This document shows, one piece after another, positions 17,618-28,770 of a DNA stretch of 64,000 nucleotides. The position numbers and the translations under genes were made by a program. Under the pieces are notes generated by a model. That model ran no database searches. It saw only the letters and a list, made by a program, of their open reading frames with translations, and had not been told where the DNA came from. Numbering within the stretch: the first letter of the stretch is position 1; each line of letters begins with the position of its first letter. Source of the stretch: an uncultured Opitutia bacterium (GTDB taxonomy: Bacteria > Verrucomicrobiota > Verrucomicrobiia > Opitutales > Opitutaceae); NCBI GenBank assembly GCA_903855985.1, contig CAIOAO010000058.1, positions 1 to 64,000 of the forward strand. Direction: 5' to 3'.

Positions 17618-19642
17618 TCAACGCCGCACCACGAAAGTGGGCGGCGTTTTTTTGTGGCCGGGGGCCGGCCCGCTGATGACCTCGTGGACGAGTTGCAGGA
17701 GCGTCTGGGTCGAATAGGGCTTGGTGAGAAAATGCCGGACCCCGGCACCGGTGGCCTTCGCCATATACTCGGTCATCCCGAGACCGCTGGCGGCGATGAT
17801 CCGGATGCCCGGGTGGATCCGCACCATGACCTGGATGGCCATGGCGCCATCCATGACCGGCATCATCATGTCGGTGAGCACCAGGACGATTTCGTCCGAC
17901 CGGGCGGCGAAGAGCGCCACCGCCTCGGTCCCATCCTGCGCGGTGATCACGTGGTAGCCGAAGGTCTCGAGAAGATCCGCGGTGATCTCGCGGATCGACT
18001 GCTCGTCGTCGACCACGAGCACGAGTTCACCCTGGCCGCGGGGCAGTTCGGTGCCAGGCGGCAGCGGTGCGCCGGTCGGAAGCTGGGCCGGCTCGGCCGG
18101 CAGGTGGACGCTGAAGGTGGTGCCGTGGCCGATTTCGCTTTCGACGGACACAAACCCGCCGTGGCTCTTGACGATGGCATGCACGGTCGAGAGGCCCAGC
18201 CCCGTGCCCTGGCCGAGTTCCTTGGTGGTGAAAAACGGCTCGAAGATCCGTTCGCGCAGTTCCGGGGGAATGCCGCGGCCGGAGTCGGTCACCTGCAGCA
18301 GCACATGGGGCCCGGCCCCGGCCATCGGGCCGGCGCCGGCGGGCGGGGCGTCGTGAAGGAGGTTGCAGGCGGCGAGGGTGAGGGTGCCGCCCTGGGGCAT
18401 GGCATCGCGCGCGTTGACGGCGAGATTCAGCAGCACCTGGTGCAACTGGGTGGGATCCCCCGTGACCGGCCAGAGATCATCGGCGATGCTCGTGACGATC
18501 CGGATGTTGCGGGGGAAGGTTTCGCCGATCATGGCCTCGAGCTCGTCAATCAGGACCCGGACCCGGAGGGCGACCCGCTGGCCGTCGACGCCCCGGGCGT
18601 AGGAGAGGACCTGGCGCATCAGGTCGGCGCCGCGCCGGCAGCTCAGGTGGATGGTTTCGAGGAGCCGGGTGCGGCCGGCGTCATTGGCGGAGTCGAGCTT
18701 GAGCAGCTCGATGGACATCAGGATGGGCGCGAGCACGTTGTTCATGTCATGGGCGATGCCGCCGGCGAGCGTGCCGATGCTCTCCATGCGCTGCGCGCGC
18801 AGGAATTGCGTCTCCAGTTTCCTCTGCTCCGTGAGGTCGCGTATGCCGCCCACCACACGGGTGCCCCGGCCCGCGGCATCCCGGACAATGAAACCGCGGT
18901 CCTGCACGGCGGCGTAGCTGCCGTCCTTGCGGCGGAAACGGTAGTCCGCGCTCCAGGTTTCCGGACCGAGGGCGATCGCGGCATGGATGCCCTCGACCAC
19001 CCGCGTGACGTCATCCGGATGGATGCGGCCCGTCCACGATACGATCCCGGGTTCGATCTCGCTATCAACGTAACCGAACGTGGACCGGAAGCCCTCGTTC
19101 CACCAGAGGACGCTGGTCTCCAGGTCCCAGTCCCACACCGCATCGCTCACGGCGCGGGCCACGAACTTGAACCGTTCCTCGCTGAGGCGCAGCGCCCGCT
19201 CGGCGGCCTTATGGGCGGAGATGTCCCGAATGTTGCACTGGATTACCCGGGTGCCGTCCTCCTCGTAGACATTGCTGACGAACTCCACGTCAATCCGCCG
19301 CCCGTCGGCCGCTTCCAGCGGCAGATGGTCATAGCGGACATACTCATTCCGCTGCAATTCCCCGAATTTCTCGCGGTTGGCGACGTGGTTTTGGAAGCTG
19401 CCCAGCTCCCAAATCCTTTTCCCGAGGACCTCCTCCATGGGGAGGCCCAGCAGCTTGGTGAGAAAGGGATTCACCTCCTCCACCACGCCGGTCGTGGCGT
19501 TGAGGATCAGGATGCCGTCCTTGGCCGTTTCAAACAGCCGGCGATACCTGATCTCGGAAGCCAGGAGCCGCTCATCCGGTGCCCGGCGCGTCAGTACCGT
19601 CGGGGGTCCGTTGTCTTGGGAGGGAGTGAGGAGGGCAGGCAT
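17618..19642 (-). CDS. PAS-domain hybrid sensor histidine kinase with C-terminal receiver
   Basis: Three PAS-like blocks; GGIAHDMNNVLAPILMSIELL H-box; GRGIPPELRERIFEPFFTTKELGQGTGLGLS; VLVVDDEQSIREITADLLE...LTDMMMPVMDG. Confidence 0.92.
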   Translation of the reverse strand: MPALLTPSQDNGPPTVLTRRAPDERLLASEIRYRRLFETAKDGILILNATTGVVEEVNPFLTKLLGLPMEEVLGKRIWELGSFQNHVANREKFGELQRNEYVRYDHLPLEAADGRRIDVEFVSNVYEEDGTRVIQCNIRDISAHKAAERALRLSEERFKFVARAVSDAVWDWDLETSVLWWNEGFRSTFGYVDSEIEPGIVSWTGRIHPDDVTRVVEGIHAAIALGPETWSADYRFRRKDGSYAAVQDRGFIVRDAAGRGTRVVGGIRDLTEQRKLETQFLRAQRMESIGTLAGGIAHDMNNVLAPILMSIELLKLDSANDAGRTRLLETIHLSCRRGADLMRQVLSYARGVDGQRVALRVRVLIDELEAMIGETFPRNIRIVTSIADDLWPVTGDPTQLHQVLLNLAVNARDAMPQGGTLTLAACNLLHDAPPAGAGPMAGAGPHVLLQVTDSGRGIPPELRERIFEPFFTTKELGQGTGLGLSTVHAIVKSHGGFVSVESEIGHGTTFSVHLPAEPAQLPTGAPLPPGTELPRGQGELVLVVDDEQSIREITADLLETFGYHVITAQDGTEAVALFAARSDEIVLVLTDMMMPVMDGAMAIQVMVRIHPGIRIIAASGLGMTEYMAKATGAGVRHFLTKPYSTQTLLQLVHEVISGPAPGHKKTPPTFVVRR
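17619..17656. terminator. terminator hairpin between convergent genes
   Basis: AACGCCGC...GGGCGGCGTTTTTTTG stem with T7 tract. Confidence 0.65.
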
Positions 19643-19732
19643 CAGGCGCGCCCAAGCTGGGCGGCGATGACTCTACCCGGCGCGGCGGCCTCCCGAAAGG
19701 TAGGTGAACACCCCATCGGGGTGAACCGTCCC

Positions 19733-20680
19733 TCAGCCGCTGTGGTGCTCGGCGAGCCAGCGCTCGGCCTCGATCGCGGCGGCGCAGCCCATGCCCGCGG
19801 CCGTGATGGCCTGGCGGTAGACGTGATCCGAGCAGTCGCCCGCCACGTAGATGCCGGGGATGTTGGTCTGCACCTGTGAGCCCGGCTGCGGCTTGAAATA
19901 GCCGCCCTCGTCCACTGCCAGCGGCGGCGCGAACGGACCCGTGTTCGGGATGTGGCCGATGGCCACGAAAATGCCCTTCACGGGCAGCACGGACTCGGCG
20001 TTGGTCTTGAGGTTCTTCACCTTCAGCCCACTGACCGCGCCTTCCTTCACGCCGAGCACCTCGACGGGCACGCTGTCCCAGACGGGGACGATCTTTTCGT
20101 GCGTCGTGGCGCGGTCGGCCATGATCTTCGAAGCGCGCAGGGAGTCGCGGCGGTGAACCAGGTACACCTTGCTGGCGAAGCGGGTGAGGAACAAAGCCTC
20201 CTCGGCCGCGCTGTCGCCGCCGCCGATCACGGCGACTTCCATCTTGCGGTAAAAGGCGCCGTCGCAGGTCGCGCACGTCGTCACGCCCTTGCCGCCGTAA
20301 AGTTCCTTTTCCCCGGGGATGCCGGTCATGCGCGGCGAGGCGCCGGTGGCGATGATGACGGTCCGGGCCAGGATCGTGCGGTCCGCGACGACCAGCTTGC
20401 GCGGCATCGTGGTGAAGTCCACGGACGTCACGAGGGCCTGCTCGAAGCGCGTGCCGAAGCGCGTGGCCTGCTCGCGCATGTTCTGCGTGAGCTGGTAGCC
20501 GTCCACGCCATGGGGAAAGCCGGGGAAGTTCTCCACTTCGCTGGTCGTCGTGAGCTGCCCGCCCGGCAGCGAACCCTCGAGCACGAGGGGATTCAGGCTG
20601 GACCGGGCGGTGTAAATGGCCGCGGTGAGACCCGCGCAGCCGGTGCCAATGATGACGACGTTTTCAACGGTGGTGGACAT
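19733..20680 (-). CDS. trxB: thioredoxin reductase
   Basis: [82 protein letters not shown]. Confidence 0.95.
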   Translation of the reverse strand: MSTTVENVVIIGTGCAGLTAAIYTARSSLNPLVLEGSLPGGQLTTTSEVENFPGFPHGVDGYQLTQNMREQATRFGTRFEQALVTSVDFTTMPRKLVVADRTILARTVIIATGASPRMTGIPGEKELYGGKGVTTCATCDGAFYRKMEVAVIGGGDSAAEEALFLTRFASKVYLVHRRDSLRASKIMADRATTHEKIVPVWDSVPVEVLGVKEGAVSGLKVKNLKTNAESVLPVKGIFVAIGHIPNTGPFAPPLAVDEGGYFKPQPGSQVQTNIPGIYVAGDCSDHVYRQAITAAGMGCAAAIEAERWLAEHHSG

Positions 20681-20828
20681 GGGAGAGGTGGTGTTTGAAT
20701 ACGCTGGGTTGAACCGCGCCAAGTGCAAATCCAACGGGCGGGGATTCTCACTTTTCGTTTACATGCGCCCGCCTCGACCCCGGATTCATGCCGGGTTGGA
20801 TTGAAGCTGAAATATCCGGCGGCCGCGG

Positions 20829-22058
20829 TTGTACTTCCCCTGGGGTAAATTCCCCGGCTCCGGCTCCAATTCTCCCATTGCTTTGCACACTGCGCCAACT
20901 CATCCGCTCCTTCCCTTGAAAAACCCTCCTGCTGATCCCCGGGCGCTCCAGTCGCGCCTCTTCACCATCGACACCCACATCGACACGCCGACGGCGAGCC
21001 TCACGCGCGCCGGCTGGGACTTCGGGGCGAAGCACGACTACGCCACCGACCGTTCGCAGTGCGACCTGCCGCGGATGGAATCGGGTGGGATCGACGCCAT
21101 GGTGTTCGCGGTCTACAGCACGCAGGCCGCGCGGACCCCGGCCGGGTTTGCGGCGATTCACGGGCAGACGCTCGAGGTTTTCGCCCGGACGCACCAGGTG
21201 CTGCAGCAAAACGCGGATCGGTGCGGCCTGGCCCTCACTGCGGAAGACGGGTTGCGCCTGAAGGCCGAGGGCCGGCGCGCGATTTATCTCAGCATCGAGA
21301 ACAGCTACTCGCTGGGTCGTGAACTCGGGCGTGTCCGGAAATTTTACGATCTCGGCGTGCGCATGCTCGGGCTCACCCACATGCTGAACAACGACCTCGC
21401 GGACTCGTCCACCGATCCGCGCGGAACCGAGTGGGGCGGGCTGAGCCCCTTCGGCCGCGAGGTAGTCGCGGAATGCAACCGGCTGGACATCCTCCTCGAC
21501 GCCTCGCATGCGTCGGACCAGGCGCTCGTGGACCTGATCGGCTGCTCCAAGACGCCCGTGATCCTGTCCCACTCCGGCTGCCGGGCGGTGTGCGATCACC
21601 CGCGCAACATCGGCGATGACCTGCTGCGCGCGCTGGCGGCGTCGGGCGGCGTCATCCAGTTGAACGCCCTGCCGGTCGCGGTGGTGACCTCGCCGGAGGA
21701 CGGCCGCACGGCCGCGCTGTCGGCGATGCTGCTGTCGCTTGCGGACGCGGTGCTCACGCCGGAGGTGCTGGCGGCGGTGGGCCAGGAATGGCACCGGATT
21801 GAGACAACTTACGCGAACCCGACCGCCACGCTCGATGATTACATCAAGCACCTTGAGCACGCCGTCAAAGTGGCCGGCATCGACCATGTCGGCATCGGCT
21901 GCGACCTCGATGGGGGCGGCGGGGTGACGGGCCTGAATGACGTCGGCGAATATCCCAACCTCACAGCGGCGCTGCTCGCGCGCGGGTGGGCCGAGGGCGA
22001 CCTGGCGAAACTCTGGGGCGGCAACACGCTCCGCCTCTACCGCGCGGCGCAGGCTTAA
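20829..22058 (+). CDS. membrane dipeptidase (peptidase M19)
   Basis: TIDTHIDTPTAS, IYLSIENSYSLG, LTHMLNNDLADSSTD, ILSHSGCRAVCDHPRNI, HVGIGCDLDGGGGV; start site uncertain. Confidence 0.9.
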   Translation: MYFPWGKFPGSGSNSPIALHTAPTHPLLPLKNPPADPRALQSRLFTIDTHIDTPTASLTRAGWDFGAKHDYATDRSQCDLPRMESGGIDAMVFAVYSTQAARTPAGFAAIHGQTLEVFARTHQVLQQNADRCGLALTAEDGLRLKAEGRRAIYLSIENSYSLGRELGRVRKFYDLGVRMLGLTHMLNNDLADSSTDPRGTEWGGLSPFGREVVAECNRLDILLDASHASDQALVDLIGCSKTPVILSHSGCRAVCDHPRNIGDDLLRALAASGGVIQLNALPVAVVTSPEDGRTAALSAMLLSLADAVLTPEVLAAVGQEWHRIETTYANPTATLDDYIKHLEHAVKVAGIDHVGIGCDLDGGGGVTGLNDVGEYPNLTAALLARGWAEGDLAKLWGGNTLRLYRAAQA

Positions 22059-23044
22059 TTCTTCGCCGCGGTGCTTTCGGTGACGTACGCCGGCACTTTC
22101 TCCTGCTCCAGCCGGCCGGGCTTGAGCGTGCGGATGAAGAACGTGTCCACCAGGGCGTTGATGTCCGGGGCCACGAAGGCCGGTCCCGTGTGCCCGGCGT
22201 CATTGACCAGGTGCAGGTGCACGGGGATGGCCTGCTTTTTGAGCGCCTCGTAGAGCTGCCGGCTTTGCGCGGGCGGGATCACGGTGTCGTTGACGCCCTG
22301 CACGAGGAGGAAGGGCGGCGCGACCCCATCCAGATAGGTGAGCGGGTTGGATTTGCGGGCCTGGATCTTTTGGATGTGCGGGTCACCGCCGAGCAGCTTC
22401 ACGATTTCCTCCGCCTGGGGCGTCCGGGCCTGGCTGGAATACTCGTGCAACTGGACGAGATCGGTGGGGCCGAAAAAATCACACACCCCCTGCACGCCGC
22501 TGGCCTGGCCGAGGTGCTCCCCGACGTCGAACAGCTGGGTGGAACGCGTCACGCCCATCATGACCGCCAGAAATCCGCCCGCGGAGACACCCATCACGCC
22601 GACGTGCTCGGGATCGATCCGGTAGCGCGGGGCGTTGTCGCGCAGCCAGCGCACGGCGGCCTTGCAGTCCTCGAGTTGCGCCGGAAACAACTCCTCGTCG
22701 CTGAGCCGGTAGCCGACGCAGGCGACGGCGTAACCCTGGGCCACCATCCGGAAGGCGAACCGCCGGCCGTCGGCCTTGCTGCCTTTTTTCCACCCGCCGC
22801 CGTGGAGGTAGACAATCAGCGGGAGCGGATCGGCGGGCACGGGGGAGGGCAGGTAAATGTCCAGTTTCTGGCGCGGGCTGCCGCCCTGGAGGTAGGCGAG
22901 ATCGGGATAGATCCGGACGTTGGCGGGTTTCGGCGCGTTGATCACCGTGTCGGCGGCGACGTCCTGCGCGCGCGTCGACGAAGTCAGCAGGCCTGCCGCG
23001 AGGGCGAGCAGGGCGAAACGGCGGGAAAGGGAGGCGGAGTTCAC
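22055..23044 (-). CDS. alpha/beta hydrolase (esterase/BD-FAE-like)
   Basis: VYLHGGGWKKGSK, GVMGVSAGGFLAVMMG, HTGPAF. Confidence 0.85.
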   Translation of the reverse strand: MNSASLSRRFALLALAAGLLTSSTRAQDVAADTVINAPKPANVRIYPDLAYLQGGSPRQKLDIYLPSPVPADPLPLIVYLHGGGWKKGSKADGRRFAFRMVAQGYAVACVGYRLSDEELFPAQLEDCKAAVRWLRDNAPRYRIDPEHVGVMGVSAGGFLAVMMGVTRSTQLFDVGEHLGQASGVQGVCDFFGPTDLVQLHEYSSQARTPQAEEIVKLLGGDPHIQKIQARKSNPLTYLDGVAPPFLLVQGVNDTVIPPAQSRQLYEALKKQAIPVHLHLVNDAGHTGPAFVAPDINALVDTFFIRTLKPGRLEQEKVPAYVTESTAAKN

Positions 23045-25062
23045 CAGGCGTAGCTGCGCTTGATTTTCAGCGGTTCGTAGAGGTCGGTCGGAAGCTCGAG
23101 GATGAAACGGCTGGGTGTGAGCATCATCCCGCCGGGGCCGGCGCGCGAGGCGATTTTGGGAAAGCTCAGGTAGAGTTCGTTGCGGGCGCGCGTGACGGCG
23201 ACGTAGAACAGCCGGCGTTCCTCCTCGACGTCGCCGGCCTCGATCGAGCGGCGGCCGGGAAACTGGCCGTCGGCGAGGCCGATCAGGAAGACGACGTCGT
23301 ACTCGAGGCCCTTGGCCTGGTGCACGGTGGTGAGCTTGATCGCCTCGGCGTCGGGATCCACCTGGCGGTCGCTGGTCTCGGAGTTGAGCAGCATGATCTG
23401 CGCAAGGAAGTCCTGCATCTCCTCGAACCGGCCGGCAAAGCCGACCAGCGCCTTCAGTTCATCCAGCCGGTCCACGTAGTCGGCGTAGGCGCCCTTCAGG
23501 TAGTCGCCGTACCAGCCGTCCACCGCGGTCTCGACCGCCTCGCTGGGCTTGCCGGTGCGCATCACCTCGGAGACCTGCTTCAGCGAGTCGCAGAAATTCT
23601 GCCAGTCCTCGCGCGCATCCTTCGCGACCTTGCTCTTCACATCGTCGCTCGGGAGCACGTCGAGAAAGTCCTTCTGGAGCAGCCGCGCATGGTCGGCGGC
23701 GGCGGCGTAGATCTTCTGCGCGCCCTTCTCGCCGATCTTCGGCAGGAGCACGGCGACGCGGGACCAGGCGGTGACGTCGGAGGGGTTGTACACGAACCGG
23801 AGCAGCGCGACGGCGTCGCGGATGTGCTGGCGCTCGAAGAACTTCACGCCGCTGGTGATGTGGTAGGGGATGCCGGCGCGGGAGAGCGCGACCTGGATCT
23901 CGAGGGCGAGGAAGTGCGAGCGGTAGAGGATGGCGATCTCGTTCATGGCCACGCCCTCGTCCTCCACGAGTGCGCGGATGCGCTTGAGGATGAACTCGGC
24001 CTGCTCGCGGTCGTCCATGCACTGCACGAGAAACGGCTTCTGGGCGTGGCCGCGGGCGGCGCGGAGCTCCTTGTCGAAGTGGCGGCCCTTGGGCTGGGCG
24101 AGCAGGACGCCGTTGGCGAGGGCGAGGATCTCGGGCGTCGAGCGGTAGTTGGTCTCGATGCGGTGGATGACGGTGCCCGGGTGGCGGTTCGGGAACGTCA
24201 TGATGTTCTCGAAGTCTGCGCCGCGCCACGAGTAGATGCACTGCGCGTCGTCACCCACGGCCATGACGCAGTGGTGCGCGGCGAGCCGGTCCACGATCTG
24301 GGCTTGGATGGTGTTGGTGTCCTGGTATTCGTCCACCAGCACGTGGCGGAAGCGGTGGGCGAAATACGCGGCCACCTCGGGGGCGTCGGTCAGGAGCTTG
24401 AGCCAGAGCTCGAGCAGGTCGTCGTAGTCCACGACGTTCTGCGTGCGCTTCTTCTTGGTATAGGCGGCGTCGAAAGCCGGGAGGCGGTGGCTGATGTCGG
24501 CGTACTGCGGGAAGTTTCGCGTGACCGTCTCGGCGAGCGGGAGCTGGGTGTTGCGCGCGAGGGAGAGGACGTTGAACAGCGGGCCGGGGCGGGGGTTGGT
24601 CTTGTCCTTGAAGAACAGCTTGTCCTCGGCCTCGACGGCCTGCTTGAGGAGGGACTCGGACTCGTCGGCGTCGAGGATGGTGAAATTCTTCGGCAGCCCG
24701 ACCGCCTCGCCGTAGATCCGGAGCGCGCGGTGGCCGAGCGAGTGGAACGTGCCGCCCCAGAACCGGGCCGGCTCGATGCCGGTGAGGTCCTGCACGCGGT
24801 GCAGCATTTCCTTGGCGGCCTTGTTGGTGAAGGTGAGGAGGAGGATCTCGCCGGGCTTCACGCCCTGGGAGAGCAGGTAGGCGACGCGGTAGGTGAGGGT
24901 GCGGGTCTTGCCGGAGCCGGCGCCGGCGAGGACGAGCAGCGGTCCGGGGGCGGCGGTGACGGCGTTGAACTGCTCGTCGTTGAGCTGCGCGCGGAAATCA
25001 ATCGGCGGGATGCCGTCGGGCGGGCGCGGGGCGTCGAGGGAAATCTCCATGAATCGCCCCAA
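23041..25062 (-). CDS. UvrD/PcrA-family ATP-dependent DNA helicase
   Basis: LNDEQFNAVTAAPGPLLVLAGAGSGKTRTLTYRVAYLL, VDEYQDTN, GDDAQCIYSWRGAD, TVHQAKGLEYDVVFLIGL. Confidence 0.93.
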   Translation of the reverse strand: MGRFMEISLDAPRPPDGIPPIDFRAQLNDEQFNAVTAAPGPLLVLAGAGSGKTRTLTYRVAYLLSQGVKPGEILLLTFTNKAAKEMLHRVQDLTGIEPARFWGGTFHSLGHRALRIYGEAVGLPKNFTILDADESESLLKQAVEAEDKLFFKDKTNPRPGPLFNVLSLARNTQLPLAETVTRNFPQYADISHRLPAFDAAYTKKKRTQNVVDYDDLLELWLKLLTDAPEVAAYFAHRFRHVLVDEYQDTNTIQAQIVDRLAAHHCVMAVGDDAQCIYSWRGADFENIMTFPNRHPGTVIHRIETNYRSTPEILALANGVLLAQPKGRHFDKELRAARGHAQKPFLVQCMDDREQAEFILKRIRALVEDEGVAMNEIAILYRSHFLALEIQVALSRAGIPYHITSGVKFFERQHIRDAVALLRFVYNPSDVTAWSRVAVLLPKIGEKGAQKIYAAAADHARLLQKDFLDVLPSDDVKSKVAKDAREDWQNFCDSLKQVSEVMRTGKPSEAVETAVDGWYGDYLKGAYADYVDRLDELKALVGFAGRFEEMQDFLAQIMLLNSETSDRQVDPDAEAIKLTTVHQAKGLEYDVVFLIGLADGQFPGRRSIEAGDVEEERRLFYVAVTRARNELYLSFPKIASRAGPGGMMLTPSRFILELPTDLYEPLKIKRSYAW

Positions 25063-25096
25063 GCTCGTGCAAAGCGGCGAAGGCGCAAAGCGAAAA

Positions 25097-25543
25097 TCAG
25101 GCCGGCCGCCAGATCATCCGGTAGTGCGTGGGGATCTCCTCGGCGGGGATTTCCCTGAAGCCCACCCGCCGGTAGAGCTGGCGGGCCGGGTTGACCTTCA
25201 TGACCTGCAGGCGGACCGGCAGGTTGCGGGCCTGGGCGTCCGCCAGCAACCGGCGCAGGATGCCGGTGCCAAGCCCGCGGTTCTGGAATTCCGGCGCCAC
25301 CATCAGATTGAAGAGCTGGATCACGTCGGCGTCGTACCGGACGGCCGTGAAGGCGGCATCCCGGCCGCCGACGGCGAAGATCCGGATTTCCTCGGGGATG
25401 AACACGGCGTCGAAGCGGGCCCGCTGGGTGTCCTCGTCCCACGCGCCATACGTCTGCTCAATGTAGGCCCGGAGACACCGGGTCTTGGTCACCCAGAGCC
25501 ACTCGCCGTCAGCCGCCCCGGCCTGGCGCACCGTGAAGTCCAT
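25097..25543 (-). CDS. GNAT-family N-acetyltransferase
   Basis: VAPEFQNRGLGTGILRRLLADAQARN...NPARQLYRRVGFREI. Confidence 0.85.
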   Translation of the reverse strand: MDFTVRQAGAADGEWLWVTKTRCLRAYIEQTYGAWDEDTQRARFDAVFIPEEIRIFAVGGRDAAFTAVRYDADVIQLFNLMVAPEFQNRGLGTGILRRLLADAQARNLPVRLQVMKVNPARQLYRRVGFREIPAEEIPTHYRMIWRPA

Positions 25544-26673
25544 CAAAGCAGCACGAGGTCGTTGCGGTGGATGACCTCGAGGCGCTTGCGGGCGGGGTAG
25601 AGCGCCGCGACGGCGGGTCCCTGCTGGCCGGCGAGCGCGGGAATCTCGTCGCTGCCGAAGGCGGTCCGTCCGCGCGCGAAGACGATGCCGTCGGGGCCGG
25701 CGAGATTGACGATGTCCCCGGCGGCGAACTCGCCCCGGGAGCCGGTCACGCCGACGGCGAGCAGGCTGCGGCCCTGTTCGCGCAGGACGGGCACGGCGCG
25801 ATCGTTGAGGGAAATGGTCCCGGCGGGGCGCTGGAAGTAGGCGAGCCAGCGTTTGCGCGCGACGAGCGGGAGGCCGCTCGGGACGAAGAACGTGCCCGGG
25901 CCGCGGCCGCAGAGCAGCTTGGCCAGGATCTCGGGTTCGGCGCCGCTGGCGATGAAGACGCCGCAGCCGGACTTGGTGGCGAGCTTGGCGGCGGCGATCT
26001 TGCTCACCATGCCGCCGGTGGCGGTTTCGCTCGTGGTGCCGCCGGCCATCGCCTCGATCTCGGGCGTGATGCGCTCGACGACGGGCACGATTTCCTTCGT
26101 GCCCTTCAGGTCGATGAGGCCGGGGGCGGTCGAAAGGATGATGAGGTGCTCCGCGCCGGTGAGGCTCGCGACCATCGCGGAGAGCATGTCGTTGTCGCCA
26201 AACTTGATCTCGGCGGCGCTGACGGTGTCGTTCTCGTTGATGACCGGGATCGTGCCGTAGCTGATGAGCTGGCGGAGCGTCTCCTGCACCCCGAGGTAGC
26301 GGGAGCGCAGGCGGAGGTCGTCGTGGGTGAGCAGCACCTGCGCGACGGTCAGGCCGTGCGGCGCGAAGCCCGCCTGCCACGTCTGCATGAGCAGGGACTG
26401 GCCGATGGCGGCGCAGGCCTGCTTCTTGGCGATTTCCTTCGGCTTTTTCTCCAGCCGGAGCCGGCCCATGCCGAGGCCGACGGCGCCGGACGAGACCACG
26501 ATGACCTCGGTGCCGCGGGCGCGCAGGGCGGCGATGCCGGCGCAGACGGCGGCGATGCGCGCGGTGTTGAGCTCACCGATGCCGGACGTGAGGACGCCGG
26601 TGCCGAGTTTGACGACGAGCCGCCGGGGGCGGCTGGTCGTCAAACGGGTCGTGGGCGAGGGGTGATGGGTCAT
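25543..26673 (-). CDS. proB: glutamate 5-kinase
   Basis: RLVVKLGTGVLTSG, VIVVSSGAVGLGMGRL, VINENDTVSAAEIKFGDNDMLSAMVA, GTGGMVSKIAAAKLATKSG-like block, C-terminal PUA-like domain. Confidence 0.95.
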   Translation of the reverse strand: MTHHPSPTTRLTTSRPRRLVVKLGTGVLTSGIGELNTARIAAVCAGIAALRARGTEVIVVSSGAVGLGMGRLRLEKKPKEIAKKQACAAIGQSLLMQTWQAGFAPHGLTVAQVLLTHDDLRLRSRYLGVQETLRQLISYGTIPVINENDTVSAAEIKFGDNDMLSAMVASLTGAEHLIILSTAPGLIDLKGTKEIVPVVERITPEIEAMAGGTTSETATGGMVSKIAAAKLATKSGCGVFIASGAEPEILAKLLCGRGPGTFFVPSGLPLVARKRWLAYFQRPAGTISLNDRAVPVLREQGRSLLAVGVTGSRGEFAAGDIVNLAGPDGIVFARGRTAFGSDEIPALAGQQGPAVAALYPARKRLEVIHRNDLVLL

Positions 26674-26756
26674 GGGTATGATGGCCTGGGGAAGGCGGAT
26701 GGTCAGCAGCCTATAACCTATAACCCATAACCAATGACCGGCGTGCGCAGCACGCC

Positions 26757-27302
26757 TCAGACGGTAAGCAGATCCTTCTCCTTGTGCGCGAGGTGGTCGC
26801 CGATGTCCTTGATGGACTTGTCGGTGGCGGCCTGGATGTCCTTCTCGAGGCGCTTGGCCTCGTCCTCGGGCAGCTTCGCCTTCTTCACCGTTTCCAGGGC
26901 GTCGCGGCGGACGTTGCGGACGTGCACGCGGCCGTCCTCGGCGAGCTTGTGGCAGGTCTTGACGAACTCGAGCCGGCGCTCGCGGCTCATGTCGGGAAGG
27001 GGGATGCGGATGAGCTTGCCGTCCACGATGGGATTGAAGCCGAGGTTGGCCTCCTGGATCGCCTTGCCGATGGCCTTGGCCAGGCCGGCGTCCCACGGCT
27101 GGATCTGGATCATGCGCGCATCGGGCGTGCTGATGGCGGCGCAGGATTTCAGTGCCACCATGGAGCCGTAGGCCTCGACCATCACGCCCTCAACGAGGGC
27201 GGGGGTGGCCTTGCCGGTGTGGATCGCGCTGAACTCGTGCAGCGTGTAATCCACGGCTTTTTTCATCTTGGCCTGCGAGTCGGTGAGAATGGGGTGGGAC
27301 AT
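26757..27302 (-). CDS. frr: ribosome recycling factor
   Basis: MKKAVDYTLHEFSAIHTGKATPALVEGVMVEAYG, IQPWDAGLAKAIGKAIQEANLGFNP. Confidence 0.96.
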   Translation of the reverse strand: MSHPILTDSQAKMKKAVDYTLHEFSAIHTGKATPALVEGVMVEAYGSMVALKSCAAISTPDARMIQIQPWDAGLAKAIGKAIQEANLGFNPIVDGKLIRIPLPDMSRERRLEFVKTCHKLAEDGRVHVRNVRRDALETVKKAKLPEDEAKRLEKDIQAATDKSIKDIGDHLAHKEKDLLTV

Positions 27303-27369
27303 GGGAGGGGGGAGTTGAACGTTGAAAGGTGAAAGTTGAAAGCGGGAAGACGACGGGGCGGGCCGCCGC

Positions 27370-28110
27370 TCAGTTCTTCACCAGCGTGCCGACTTTTTCG
27401 CCCATGACGGCGCGCTTGATGGCGTGCTCGTCGGCGAGGTCGAACACGAGGATCGGCACGTTGTTGTCGAGGCAGAGGGAAAACGCCGTCGAGTCCATGA
27501 CGTTGAGCCGCTGCTTGAGCGCGTCGATGAAGGTGAGCTCGTCGTACTTGACGGCGTCGGGGTGCTTCTTCGGGTCCTTGTTGTAGATGCCGTCCACCTT
27601 CGTGGCCTTCATGATGATGTCGGCATGCATCTCGGACGCGCGGAGGGCGGCGGTGGTGTCGGTCGAGAAATACGGGTTGCCCGTGCCGGCGACGAAGATG
27701 ACGACGCGCTGCTTCTCGAGGTGGCGCATGGCGCGGCGGAGGATGAACGGCTCGGCGATCTGGTTCATCGGGATGGCGCTCTGCACGCGGGTGCGGACGT
27801 CCATTTTCTCGAGGCAGTCCATCAGGGCCAGGCCGTTGATGACGGTGGCGAGCATGCCCATGTAATCGCCGGTAGTGCGGTCCACGCCGCGCTTTTCGCC
27901 GTTCAGGCCCCGGAAGATGTTGCCGCCGCCGATGACGACGCAGACCTCGACGCCGAGTTCATGGATCTCCTTCACCTGGAAACCGATCTTCTCGAGGGTG
28001 GCGGCATCGATGGGATCGCCGGACGTGCCCCCGCGCAGGACCTCGCCGCTAAGCTTCAGGATGATGCGCTTGTATTTGACCCGGGGATCAACCGTCGAGG
28101 GGGCGTGCAT
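27370..28110 (-). CDS. pyrH: UMP kinase
   Basis: [70 protein letters not shown]. Confidence 0.96.
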   Translation of the reverse strand: MHAPSTVDPRVKYKRIILKLSGEVLRGGTSGDPIDAATLEKIGFQVKEIHELGVEVCVVIGGGNIFRGLNGEKRGVDRTTGDYMGMLATVINGLALMDCLEKMDVRTRVQSAIPMNQIAEPFILRRAMRHLEKQRVVIFVAGTGNPYFSTDTTAALRASEMHADIIMKATKVDGIYNKDPKKHPDAVKYDELTFIDALKQRLNVMDSTAFSLCLDNNVPILVFDLADEHAIKRAVMGEKVGTLVKN

Positions 28111-28252
28111 GCCAAACAGGAAACGGGACGGCAAAATCCACGTCAATTCCGGAGATGCCCGGGGCGGGCGAAAGAAGGGCGGACGGGTACTTTTCGGTGC
28201 CCGCATGTATGTTCTGGGAGGGCGAAAGCGGGCCCGGGTCGCGCCCGGCGAC

Positions 28253-28732
28253 CTACAAGTCCTTCCCCAAACACACGCTGGTCTCCGGGGAAACCAGGTA
28301 TTCGCCATACAGCGGAATCGGTTGAAACCCCGCGCCGCGGTAGAGCGCCAGGGCCGCCAGCTGCCGGATGCCGGTTTCAAGCACCAGGCGCTTCGCCCCC
28401 AGCATCCGCGCCTCCGCCTCAAGCGCTGCTACCAGTTGCTTCGACAAACCCTTCCCGCGCGCCGCCGGCGCCACATACATCCGCTTGAGTTCGCCCGTCG
28501 CCGCATCAATAAGCCGCACTGCGCCGCAGCCGACGGGCGTGCCGTTGAGTGAGGCGACGAGGAAAACGCCGCTCGAGCCCGCGACTTGCGCCGGCTTCAG
28601 GCCGAAGTGATTGGCCCCCGGCTCCGGATACATCGCGCTGAGCTCGGCATTCAGCGCGGCGATGAGTACTTGGCTGCTCTCAGCGGCCAGCTCGGCGCGG
28701 GCAATCGTGAAGGTTGCCGGTTCAGCGGTCAT
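28253..28732 (-). CDS. GNAT-family N-acetyltransferase
   Basis: [40 protein letters not shown]. Confidence 0.88.
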   Translation of the reverse strand: MTAEPATFTIARAELAAESSQVLIAALNAELSAMYPEPGANHFGLKPAQVAGSSGVFLVASLNGTPVGCGAVRLIDAATGELKRMYVAPAARGKGLSKQLVAALEAEARMLGAKRLVLETGIRQLAALALYRGAGFQPIPLYGEYLVSPETSVCLGKDL

Positions 28733-28770
28733 GGGCGACGGGTGGGGGACAACGGCTGCTCCGCATGGGG